A stretch of DNA of 64,000 bases, from the NCBI GenBank assembly GCA_017979445.1, contig CM030711.1:46299560-46363559 (forward strand), read 5' to 3'. Source of the DNA: Akebia trifoliata (lineage: Eukaryota > Streptophyta > Magnoliopsida > Ranunculales > Lardizabalaceae). Position 1 is the first letter of the stretch; every line of letters begins with the position of its first letter. The notes beneath the pieces were generated by a model. The model saw only the letters and a program-made list of their open reading frames with translations. It did no database searches and was not told the origin of the DNA. Both the position numbers and the translations under genes were made by a program. Below, one piece after another: positions 35,601 through 46,046 of this stretch.

Positions 35601-38600
35601 TTTCTGATGTTGCAAACACAAATACAACAATCTAATGCTGTTGTAAGCCCTCAAATCAAGCTAAATTGCTATTGCAGGGCTTCAAGGAACCCTGTATTAA
35701 TGTCGCAAATATTCACACAGCAATCTGCTGCTATTGGACTTCAAGTAGCCCCCAGAACTCTTCTATTGTTGTCGTATGACCCCAAACAATGTTGGCTGCT
35801 GTCGTATGGCCCCAAACCAGGCTGGCTACTGTCGTGGGTGCCAATACAAGAAGTTGTTTCTATCGTAGGTTAAAAAAACAGTTGTCTGTTGTTGTCGTGG
35901 GTCAATAACACCTCCTAGGTGATTGTTGTTGTCAGGGATGCCAAAGGAAAACTACTAAGGTGTTGTTGCAGTCACCTACACAACACATTGTGGCCGTCGT
36001 AGGTCACAAACAAAACCCAATCGAATAGCAGCAAAGAACCCTATTGAAGGGCACAAAAAAATCACAGCGCAGAATCACAGCATGTGAAAAAAAAGATAGA
36101 ATCCCTATTACAACATGCAATCAAGAGAAGATGAGAAAAAAAGTCCCCCAAACAGGAGACCTACTAACGAAGTCCCTGCTAGGTTATTAAGTCTCAAGAA
36201 TCTAAGGTTGTTGATGGAGGGAGGAAGAAGAAGAGAAAAAGATGTAGGAGACTTAAAGGTCCCACAAACCAGAAAAAGGAACCCAAAGGGGATCAATAGA
36301 TTTCTCTAGGCTCAGATACCAAGAAGAAATGTAGAAAGATAATTGTCAAGTCTCATAATGAGAGCTTGGCAAATATTTATAATAACTAATGTGTGAATGG
36401 ACATAAATGCCCTAGCATAAAAATAAATAGAAAAATCATAATAAACTACATTATTTCCAATAATTATTAATGTCAAAATGAACTTATTTTAGGTAGAGAT
36501 GATCATCATAGTGATAAAAATCACTATATGATTGGATCATCAAACATGATATCCAGTGGGCCCATAAGCAAGAATACAAATAGGTAGTGTGTGTTTGTGT
36601 GTCTCTATATGCGTGTACAAGTATAAACCTTTGATACTGCATCAGAATCTACACAACACTACTAATCTAGCTTATTTTACTCGTACTGGTTTTGTTGTAT
36701 TATAACAAGTTATGAGTGTTTCATGTTCATAAATCATTTTTTGAAATACAACTTACTTCCCATGTTTTTGCATGACATCCCATAATATTTTCACAATTTT
36801 AAAAATTTTAACAATATTTTCGTACTGATAAAACTGCTTCCAAGAAATATGCAACGTGTTTTTCACTGGCTCTTTAAGTTTAGCCAGCATTTCTGCTAAC
36901 CCATGCACCATGTTGTTCAAACCAGTCGACGGTCATGCATAGTAAACCCAAGAGGTACACAAATTGATCAACTGTTAAATGATAGTTTTCCTTTTATTGA
37001 TCAATACACTTAATCCATGTTATTTCCATCAGCAAAGATTTGATCCTCTAAAGGAAAAGGAATTAATCTTGTAAACTGAGGAAATCTACCGTCATTTTAC
37101 TGTAATGTAAGGGGACAACTAAAGAAAAGTGGACTTGACCGACATCAGAGCAACTAACCTGAGGGTAAAGATCACAGCTTCCCAACTCTTTCACAGCCAA
37201 GGGCAATCTTTCTCCATCTGTAACCTATGAGGTAAAGAAAATGCCAAACCTACCAAATTACCTTGAGTAGAAGAAACCTTTCACTTTCAGTTCCATGTCA
37301 TGCAAAGGATAAAAATCGATGAAAATAATGTGGCCAAACCTCAAAATCTGCTCCCACACTCTTGATGTTCACAGTCTGAATTTCATTATGCTTGGCCCAT
37401 ATGATTTTCCCACTATTGTCCATACTAGCAACTGGTTCTTCTCGACCAATTTTTACCATAATGGTTCCTTCATCATATCCAATTACAACCCTGTGCAAAG
37501 GAGTCAGAGGAGGAGGGGAGAGAATGAAAGAATTGTTAGATATGGTTTAAGAATATGACAAGCAATGGAGTACTAGATGCTCCATTATTGTAATTCTTGA
37601 GACATTCCAAATTTTCAATAAAGTAAATGGAATAAGGATGTAGCGTATAACATGACTGCTAATTTGCCGGCTTTGCGCAGATGAATAAATTCGAGACTCG
37701 TAAGTACATGGATTTATATTCATTTGTTCATGAAGTCTAGGTGAGTAGGTATAAACCAAATGTCTTCCCATAACTTCTAACGTATTAGGAAAAAAAGAGA
37801 AAAGAGAACCAACACACTTACCGACGTGAACCTTTCATGTACCCAAGTGCCCACACTCGTTCAAGACCATAGTTTAATGTGTTCTCAAGCCTGCATTAAT
37901 GAACATGCTCAAGAAATCAGCTGAAACTATGATGCAATTGACATGTTGAAGTCCTTGACATAAATTTCAACAACTTAATAAAAGAATAGAAAATACAAAG
38001 TAACCTATGTAGCAAAGATACAGACATGTGTGTTAGTCTTCAATTCGGATACGAGGTGCCTAACAATACATGGCACCTTTGAGAAACCCGATATGGTCAT
38101 AGACATCTTATAATTTTAGCAATAATTTTAACGTTGAGATTTTTTTTAAATAAAAATATGGAAAGAAATAAAGGAAAGTAAAAGAAACATTTCGATTCAC
38201 CAAAACTTAATAAAAGTAGATATCTAATATCAAATCATGGTTGAGGGTATGGAGGATCAATTGCACCAATCCTCTGTAAAAGTCATCTTTTAAAGAAAAT
38301 CATGAATAAAAATGAAAAGGGTGACACTATCGTACATGTTTGGATATGTATCAAGGCATGTGGGTGTCTCCGACAAAATGCAAAAATCCCAATAGTGGCA
38401 CGTCCTTGTTACGTATAATTTAACATACAAAATGAATTGTAAAATATAAAGGTAGAAAGGAATATGTCAAGAAAAGCTCATGTAACCAGCAACTTCTAAC
38501 GTACCATAATACATCACTTTCTCAACTAGTGCTGCAGAATATTGTATCAGTAAAAAGTCAAAATAAATTATTAAAACACAATATAAATCCATACCTATAG

Positions 38601-41600
38601 GTGGTTGAATGCCATATTCGTACAGTCCCATCCTCAGAACCTGTAATAATTATGGGAAGTTCAGGATGAAAACAAACTGCTGAAACATTGTGTGTGTGGC
38701 CTTCTAGCGTCTGGACACAACTTTTGGTTTGGTAATCCCACACCTGTCTCCATAAAATTAATTGACAGAAAGTAGTCAAAAAAAATATATCATGGATAAA
38801 ACTACATATTGCTCGAGAGGACAAATCAGTGACAAACCTTAGCAGTTTGATCATCAGAGCCAGTGATTAGATAAGGCCTATCACCGCCTGTGAAGTAATC
38901 AACACAATTTACCCCTTTCAAATGTGCATCCAATGTAAAATTTGGGTCGGGGGAGCCAAGGTTCCAAATCTAAAACATGAGTTTACCAGGTCATTAATGG
39001 TAACTTAAACCTAATGAAACATAAACTACAGTCCACAAATAATTGCCAATGAACATTTCCAACCACACCTTTATAGTGCGATCAAGAGAGGCACTTGCGA
39101 AAGTGTTCGTGTCTTTGGGATTAAATGTCACTTGCATCACATAGTGTGAGTGCCCCTCGAATATCTGAGTACACATCCAACCTTTCTCCCAATCCCAGAG
39201 CTTTATTAGCATGTCATCTGATGATGACAACACATATGGAAGGGTTGGATGGACAGCCACACACCTGATGTAGTCCATGTGTGCTTCAAACACTTTGACT
39301 TTATCCATTGTATTGTAGTTGTATACACGGATAAACATGTCATCAGCTCCAGCAACAACCCATTGCTTTCGTGCAATAAATTTTGCTGACCGAACTGCAA
39401 ATAGAAGACATACTTGTTGAACACATTGGCAACGTCAGTAAGAATGGAGAATATGTGACTAAATATGAATAACATACCTGGTAGTTCAGTGACCTCAAAA
39501 GATTTAGCCATAGTCTGGAATAATGTCAGAAGATTTTAATTAGTATCATCCAGAAAATATATCGAGAAGTGAAATATTAAAAATAAATAAATAAATAAAA
39601 ACTAATATATCTAAAGACTCACAAGACAACTTTACAACCACTCAAGCAGGATATAACATTCTGGATTGTCTGGACCAACAATAAATGAATGGAAGATATC
39701 CAAAAGAAATTGTTTCAGATGGTTAAAACTTCACTACCAGGTTTAAAGAAACAATGAACATGGGACTGCAACTTTAGCTGACCATTGAACAAGGCCCGCA
39801 CAATGAACATCTAAAAATCAGCAAAAAAGAGCGATGGATTTTTCTCATCACTTACAAATTGGAACGGGAGGAAGATACAACTTTCCCAAAGTGTTAACAA
39901 ATCTATAATTGTCAAATCATAGAAGCTTGGCTGTAAGTTTGTGTGGCTCAGAAATTGAAGGAGATCCAGGTATCCTTCGTTCAATCAACTCCATAATTAT
40001 CAATCACTGAGGAGCATCCCTTATGTGGGGCCCCAATGCTTCTTCCAAGGTAGCTTTATTTGCTCTCAAAACTGATGTAAGTGTGTGATGCAAGTATGTA
40101 TACAATATTTTTTACAACTGTGAATTGAATTAGTTCAGAATACGTCTCTAAGAAAATTAATTGATCACTACAAATGTCTAGGCATAATGATTTATCAAGA
40201 TCAGTATGTGACATTTGGCGGGAAGCACTCATCTAAAGGTATGGAATTTTACCATCTAATATATATCTAAGAAATTTTATTATGTAGCCCCGACGTTTGA
40301 AATTTCTTTATTTCAGTTGGAGTTATTCAATTGGCTAGCCCATTCTATGTAGAGAGATTCAATAAATCCAAAACCTATGCTCTGGCAACAAACCTAGCCC
40401 TCTTATAGATCAGTTTCTGCTCTTATTTGGATTAGCATGCCTATCTCCAGCTTCACGATATTTTCTAATAGTTATGTTGCTTAGGACTATGGTTTCATAA
40501 GAGACTTTAATGATTCAAAGATGGAGGAATTGGATAGATTGATAAATTGTTTGTGTATCTATGTCCTCCGAATCTAATGATGGATGGGTGTGGGAGGAGC
40601 CTAAGACGGCCTCTTTTCCGTGTGTTCTTTTTATCAATCTTTGCATCGCGTTAATGGATAGACTTTTCCCCCACAGCAATTTGGGGCTGAAAGTTCCATA
40701 AAATTGCTTTATTTGGACTGCAGCGTTGGGCTAATCACTAATGAAGGATCAACTTATTCGCACGGCGTTCTATGCTCCAAATTTTTGTTGCATGTGTAAG
40801 AAGGAAGGGGAATCGGCGAATCTTATTCCCATCCATTTCTCATTTGTGCATGAATTGAGGTCTTACTTCTTGGAATTTCTTGGCATCTTGATATGTTACC
40901 TGAAGTCAGTAAGATCATTCTTTGATTCTTAGTTGTTTTCAAGTTCGACCTTTCTAATGTCAAAGAGAATACTTTGGTCTATCCTTCCATTCACCGTTGG
41001 TTGGGATATATGGAAATAGAGTAACCACAAGATCATTGAGGGCAAGGAACTTCTGCTTCACAAAATAATCGTATCTATCTTGGGTTTTCTATTTTTTAGT
41101 GAAAGACTTTTAAAGAAGTTAGGGGGAATCTTTTTTAAGGATTTTTATGTGTAAATGGGAATGGGTTAGTAGAATAGCTCCCATGTAACTTTAAGGCATC
41201 GGTCTTTATTAATCTTAGGGTATTGGTCTGTTGGTCATCTCGACCACTTTTAATATAATTTGAGTTTACTTATAAAAATAAAAATGGTGTCTACTAACTA
41301 CATGGTTATCATCGATTCAAGAAAATTCCAAGTCAAAAATTTCAGACAGCGGCAGTTCCTTACCTGTGACTGGTAGTTCCAGATGCAAACACTTCCAGAA
41401 TAAAGACTCGCAAGAATCCTGAAGAAACAAATTCATCAGAGAATACATGCTTCAGGAGAAAACATACTCTCTATAATAATGTGTGCTTTCCCCTATCTTG
41501 AAACTTGTGATGTGTTTAACTAAATTGCAGAAAAATGTTATAATTACCATGGTTCTGTCGGGTGTAGATCAACAGATTTTACTCTTTCAGATCTTTGTGC

Positions 41601-42025
41601 CAATTTCCTCTGATCCAGAGATTATTAAAAGCAAAGAACGCAACAGAATCAAAATTTAAACAGAAATATACGATCTATTTAACAGAGAGAGAATTTAATC
41701 TGATTGAGGAACATTACCTTGATATCGAGTCTGAGAGGCTGTGCCATCGCCAAAAATGCACAAAACAATTTAAGCAAAAAAAAATTAGTTACCAACTAAA
41801 ACCTAGATCCCTTTGAAATTTCAAACCCTGATTAATTTCAAGTTTCCAAACCAAGCATTCAAAATTCAAAATAGTAACAGAGAGAGAAAAAAAAAAAAAA
41901 AGCACGATTCAGGCACATTTGCATCAATTGAGCTGTGGATCAAATCGAAACAAATTTCACCAGATCTATGGTAACTTAAATTTCAAAAACATCCAAATGA
42001 GAAAGAACAATAAAGTCCCTACCAT
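23699..42025 (-). CDS. COPB2: Coatomer subunit beta-prime (beta'-COP), complete, 24 coding exons
   Basis: Coding exons (minus): 42025-42023, 41738-41718, 41609-41548, 41418-41364, 39514-39478, 39394-39069, 38969-38838, 38743-38595, 37890-37822, 37490-37340, 37224-37159, 30941-30753, 29899-29759, 29676-29602, 29523-29347, 29214-29123, 29031-28915, 28287-28173, 26413-26342, 25763-25567, 25454-25361, 25100-24994, 24289-24142, 23830-23699. All junctions are GT/AG and in frame, giving about 908 residues, close to the family size. The N-terminus carries WD40 repeats ([42 protein letters not shown]). The middle is the coatomer WD-associated region and the C-terminus is acidic. In COPI coats this subunit binds dilysine cargo signals for Golgi-to-ER retrieval. 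The start MPLRLDIKRK matches plant relatives as I recall them and needs the ATG at the very end of exon 1. An alternative ATG at 41747 gives MAQPLRL if the first intron is retained. The longest intron, 30942-37158, holds a Copia element. Confidence 0.95.
24471..24631. other. Long-arm inverted repeat in a COPB2 intron
   Basis: An arm of about 28 bp containing AAAATCCTCGAAAGTAGTTC (24471-24498) recurs as its exact complement at about 24601-24629, with some 100 bp between. The arms look perfect, so the transcript could fold into a hairpin, or the structure marks a small foldback insertion. It lies between coding exons 24994 and 24289. Confidence 0.8.
26559..27612 (+). mobile_element. RTE-type LINE fragment in a COPB2 intron
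   Basis: Near the left end a frame reads [19 protein letters not shown], close to the RT motif ENQFGF-PGRST--AIFLL of plant RTE-like LINEs. Decayed downstream parts follow, with IRENV and 'GRxRK' relics. The 3' end reads TTTTTGGGATAAAGCTTAGA, a typical RTE terminus in plants. It is antisense to COPB2, lies in intron 26414-28172, and has many stops. Confidence 0.75.
27613..28050 (+). mobile_element. L1-type LINE 3' end
   Basis: A frame contains [17 protein letters not shown], typical of the zinc-binding C-terminal region of plant L1 LINE ORF2. It is followed by a 3' UTR with GGTCACCCTGACCACCCC, a T-run and AATAAAATTC. It directly abuts the RTE fragment on the left, both in the same COPB2 intron. 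Confidence 0.75.
28440..28710 (+). mobile_element. L1-type LINE 3' terminal fragment
   Basis: The sequence has AGTGTGGCCACCTCGGTCAT and a short A/T-rich tail (AATAAATAAATA), matching the layout of the other L1 tails here (GGTCA-CTCGACC near the end). It lies in the COPB2 intron 28288-28914. Confidence 0.55.
32195..32330 (-). mobile_element. tRNA-derived SINE fragment (family with 'GCCGAGTTGGTTAAAG')
   Basis: On the minus strand CTTGCCGAGTTGGTTAAAGC gives an A-box region, and GGGTTTTAAACCC about 50 bases later stands in the B-box place. A related copy lies at 55683-55800. It sits in the longest COPB2 intron. Confidence 0.6.
32975..33150 (-). mobile_element. Au-like SINE
   Basis: On the minus strand: TTAGTGGGATGGTTAAGACC (A-box region), CTTGAGTTCAAACC (B box), then a body with CACACACA, TGCACGTGCCC and GGATTAGTC. 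These are features of the plant Au SINE. It lies in the COPB2 intron just left of the Copia element. Confidence 0.7.
33372..36452 (-). mobile_element. Degraded Ty1/Copia LTR retrotransposon inside a COPB2 intron
   Basis: Two near-identical terminal repeats of about 130 bp lie at 33372-33513 and 36324-36452 (shared phrase GATAATTGTCAAGTCTCATA). Beside the right one, the minus strand reads TTGGTATCTGAGCC, one base from the primer-binding site complementary to initiator tRNA-Met (TGGTATCAGAGCC). Beside the left one is a polypurine stretch, CTTGAGGGAGAG. Between them, in Copia order, are a reverse-transcriptase relic with YVDD (about 34390-34340, interrupted by a stop about 40 residues later) and an RNase H relic (33878-33687, [13 protein letters not shown]). 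Integrase and gag are not recognisable. The internal part is only about 2.8 kb, so large losses occurred. It has the same orientation as the host gene. Confidence 0.85.
35200..36020. repeat. Degenerate minisatellite in the Copia internal region
   Basis: About 800 bp between the primer-binding side and the RT relic consist of units of about 35-45 bp. Each unit carries a 'TGTTGTCG(T/C)AGG' core followed by 'CCA-A-AACA' words. It occupies the place where gag would be expected. Confidence 0.6.
40490..41275 (+). mobile_element. L1-type LINE 3' fragment in a COPB2 intron
   Basis: A frame near 40770-40830 reads [18 protein letters not shown], a decayed zinc-binding motif (CxxCxxxxEx-HLxxHC) of plant L1 ORF2. 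The tail has GGTCATCTCGACCACTTTTA. It is antisense to COPB2 and lies in intron 39515-41363. Confidence 0.7.
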
Positions 42026-42200
42026 TTTTTCTGTCGAAACCGCGAAAATTGAACCCTAATTGCTACAGGTATCGAGCGAATTACAGATTGAGACTTGAGA
42101 CTCAAGAGCGCTATAGATCCAAGTTATGGTTGGTGAGTCTTCCCTGAAATTCCCTCAACAGAGACGAGAGAGAGAGGGGTGATGCCGTTAGCTTCGTAGT
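42023..42200 (-). promoter_or_regulatory. COPB2: COPB2 first exon, leader and likely start region
   Basis: From about 42180 down to 42026 the minus strand has a CT-rich start, no upstream ATG, and a TAGGGTT word. It ends AAAAAATG|GTAGGG. The first exon would therefore contribute only the initiator codon to the protein. The exact transcription start is not known. Confidence 0.6.
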
Positions 42201-42206
42201 TACGTT

Positions 42207-42395
42207 AAAAAATTCAAGGTGTCTGATAATTGGCAAACGTTAAGTGCAATAAATACACTTTGGTAATTGGATTTTGTAAAAAAAATCGTTAAAAAAAATA
42301 TTTTTTACCAAAATACTCTCGGATTCTAATTTCCGAAGTGTATTCATTGCGCTTTAACGTGTGCACTAAGGGCACACGTTAACAAAATCCCTGAT
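42207..42395. mobile_element. Small MITE (TIR family B) just upstream of COPB2
   Basis: AACGTTAAGTGCAATAAATA on the left mirrors GTATTCATTGCGCTTTAACG on the right. The right arm ends AAGGGCACACGTTAACAAAA. Same family as 17940-18110 and 54752-55673. It sits about 10-200 bp before the probable COPB2 transcription start. Confidence 0.65.
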
Positions 42396-42464
42396 ATTTT
42401 ACCAAACAGCCACTACTGAGTACTGAGGAGATCCTGCCAAGTGTCATTAGCGTCCATAGTCCAA

Positions 42465-45400
42465 ACTAGGGTGTCAACACGGACTCCATTACCTGAAATC
42501 AATTAATCGGTTTTAGGTCCACTATAAGAGATGCAATTAATTTTTGGATCAATTATGGATAGTCATTTTAAGGACCCATCAGGGTAAACGGGTAAATAAG
42601 GTTTTTTTTTTTTTTAATTATTTAAGATGATATTTATATTTATTATTTAGTAGTATAATCAATTAATAATAATTATTAATTATAGAGAGATATTTCAATA
42701 TTCAATGTCTTCGCCAACAAGTAACTTAATTATTAAGTCTCAACCCTTTCTATTTTCTAGAAATTTATTCGTATCTTCTCAAACAAATAATTTAATCCTT
42801 TTAAAGAATAAAACATGTCATTCAAAGTTCAGAAACAATACAAACAAATAGAAGAATTTGACTTGCCTCACTAACTTAATAAGGATTTCACCTACATCTT
42901 TGGGAATTTCAGGACTTAAAAAAAAAAAATTATCTGATGATTCAAGGTTGTAGAGGTTAAAATTCTATGAACTTTGAAAGAAAAAAAAAAACATTAAAAC
43001 ATCTATGAACTTTCAAGAACTCTATTTGTGGAGCCAAGTCTTCTTTTATTAGGTCTATATTTTCAAAATATGAACAAAATATCTCAAATGTGATAAGTTT
43101 TTGGCAAAGGGAGCATGGGATCAGTTTTGGAATGAAGTCAGCTTGGGAGCATGTTTTTGGTACTCTTAAGAGAATGATTTGGAGTCTAACCCCATTCACT
43201 ATCACAAGGGGATTTGGAGAGCATTGAATACAAGAGTTTTTTAAGGAAATGAGCAATCTAATAACGGATATCTTCATTTGAGTCTTTGGGCTTTTCTTAT
43301 TTTTTGTAAGAATTTTGTAGAGTTCAAAGGTATCTTCTTTGAGGATTCCTTGTTGAAGTAGGATAGAGCATAGAGTACCCCGACCCTGTAATGTTGTTTG
43401 TTTTTAAGTTCTTCATCTCGACCTCCCCTTTTGTTCTTAATAAAAATTTCTTTACTGATTAATAAAATAAAAAGTTGTGATTTTCGTACTCAATTTTTTC
43501 ACTCTATCAACCAATTTTTTCACTCTATCAACCACTCGACCGATGTGGCAGTATCTTCGGGATACACAAGGAAACAGATCAATGTTTGTGCACCCTTGCC
43601 ACATCAGCCAAGTAGTTGACATCTTTGGATTGCACAACTTTGAGACCAATGATATTAATACCCTCACTTTAAATCCATCATCTTTAGCCTCATCTTCTAC
43701 TTTCCCAGAAATCCTCTCTTGTTCTTGAGGTAGAAGGTTGAAGACAAAAATATTTAAGTCATTTTCAATTAGTCCCTCTATGAAGACCAAAGTCAAGTAG
43801 TAAGTCATCAGTTTGAAAACACAGGTGCATCCCAAATATTCACCAGAAACATGGAGAGGTATGTCTAAATCAACCTTGACTGGTTAACACTTTCTATAAA
43901 TAAATAAAAAATACTATCCCGATTACCAAATCGGGACAATATGGATTGATAAGTTGAATGGAGTTTCAGATAGCGTAAAATTCGCCACGCAGCATATATT
44001 AAAACAACGACCATTCATAGAAATGAAAACTATTAATCTCATCTCATCCATTAAAGCTCTACAGGATTGAAATCACAGAGCCTCAATGTGAAACACTAAA
44101 ACACTTGGTATGGATGCCAAATTAGTATACTAGTATAGAGGTGGAATCATACAAAACAATTCATCAATCTGCCTAAAATACCTATTGAGACAGAAACCCT
44201 GTTTTCCCATCTTACTAGTTTCTCCATTTCTGTTATGGTGATTGTAGTCTTTTTTCCCGTCTTCCCATCAAAGAAGGCTTCAAGGAAGCCCGATCTCGTC
44301 AAACACATCGAACTGGGTACCTTGCAAGCTTTAACTGCAAACTCTTACAGATTATTGAAGAAGCGTTGTGTTCATCAGTCCGAAAGGACAATTTTTAACA
44401 TAGACCCTTGCCCATTGAGTATATCTGGTCAGTCAGACATCTGTGAGGAGATATCAAATTATTAGCTTTGGTACTTCAGCTAATTAAAATAAATGTTGAG
44501 GAAAATTTCGAAGCATAAATTTTACTAAATACAAATGGAACATTGTTAGATCTGCCTAAATCAGATTTCCTCATGGTTGCAGAACAGATGAATAGATTTG
44601 AGAATTGAGTTGAAAAATGCAGGAATAATTTACTGGAGTGAGAACTAGAGGGGAACAAAAGAGTATAAATGAGAGAATATTTTCCACCTAAACCAAAAAC
44701 CTTTAAAAAAGGAGTCCCTTAAATTCCCTGAAAAAGATAAAGATACAAGTCCTTATGCTAATAATGGTCTCTTGCCTGAACTGCTCCTTTCCTTCAAAAA
44801 ACACAAATAATTCAAGAAATTCATTTATACCAAAAACTCATTCTGCCCAACATATACCTTAAAAAAAATCCAATAACCGTGGTCATAAGCCTTTTCCATG
44901 CAATTTTTCAGAACAACCCTACCTCTCCCTCACACTCACACTCCAGAGTCACTATTCTTATTGGTGATCAAGACTCCATTTATAATTTGGCAACCCTTAG
45001 GGAAGCACTTTGTTCTAGACATATCACTGATGGGATCACCTATTTTAGTCTTGAAGCTAAGAGTTTTGAGATTATCTTGTGCCTCAACCCCACGACACTA
45101 ATCGACCTCAAGTCTTCTATATCTTCAGCGCCTTGGATTAAGGCTGCAAAAGTGCTATTTGAGGCATAAAAAAATCAAGGAATCCCCCATTTTGATAGTC
45201 ATTAATTACCATCATCAAAATCCAATCGTTGATTTGTTATTGTCTTTACAACGAAGAATACAACTTTGCTTTTGTGCTTTAAAGTGATGACTATCAAGCC
45301 TAAGTCTTTGAAAGGTGGGAGTAAGTTATTCCTTAGCCCAAAGTTCACCCCATATACTAAGGTCACACGACTCGCACCCAAAGGCTAACAGCCCAAGTTT

Positions 45401-46040
45401 AAAGACCATCCCAAACATTTGTGTGCAAATCCAGCATACAATAAGCTTAATCCATAAACCTCCACCAAACCAAAAAGCCGTGTCTTGAACATCTTCCAGT
45501 TGATGTAGGAAGATTTGAGTATTATGACTCTATCTTCAAACATCAAAACACACATAAGACAAAGGAAAGGTGGAAGAGAACAGTATTATTTGGCAATTGT
45601 ACTCCTAGTTAGAACTGCCATGCTACAAGGAGATCGGAGATGTGATTCCAAGGAGGCACACTCAAAACCAACAAAGCTAAAGATCAAGTTCTTTCAATCC
45701 TCTTTTTTTTTTTTTCTTTTTCCTTTTTTTTGGGTGGGGGGTGACATGGGACCATCAATGCTCCAATGAACCTGTGTTACACTAAATAAAACCTCTCAAC
45801 AGCAGAGATTGGCCTACTAAAGGAGAAAGAAGAAGAATGCAACTAGGTAGCTTGTAATTTTAATTGTAAAAAAAAATATTCATTCTCTAAGAACTAACTA
45901 ATAACTACTAGTCATGCAACCATTGTTTGATGATAAGATATCAATCAGTTATCAGAATAATTAACACGAAGATTCTTTAAGAATATTTATTTCAGGTATT
46001 CAGCTAAAAATACATAGTAAGAGGAAAGATGAAAATATCT
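42465..46040. other. COPB2-SYS1 intergenic region
   Basis: The sequence starts with a hAT-like left end (TAGGGTGTCAACACGG, about 42468) whose partner I cannot find. An L1-type LINE 3' fragment lies at 43050-43460. An open frame at 43835-43452 (minus) is unrecognised. Frames at 44235-44465 and 44879-45169 (plus) also lack family features. The last SYS1 exon should lie somewhere here but is too short to identify. Confidence 0.5.
43050..43460 (+). mobile_element. L1-type LINE 3' terminal fragment
   Basis: A decayed coding tail is followed by CATCTCGACCTCCCC, TTCTTAATAAAAATTTC and an A-rich end. This matches the L1 tails at 27613-28050 and 40490-41275. Confidence 0.55.
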
Positions 46041-46046
46041 GCTTAC

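Noticed and set aside
46000..46046. SYS1 reading on past 46047 to the stop at about 46000
   Set aside because: The added hydrophobic tail is not found in SYS1 relatives, and a good GTAAGC donor stands exactly where the family's conserved region ends.
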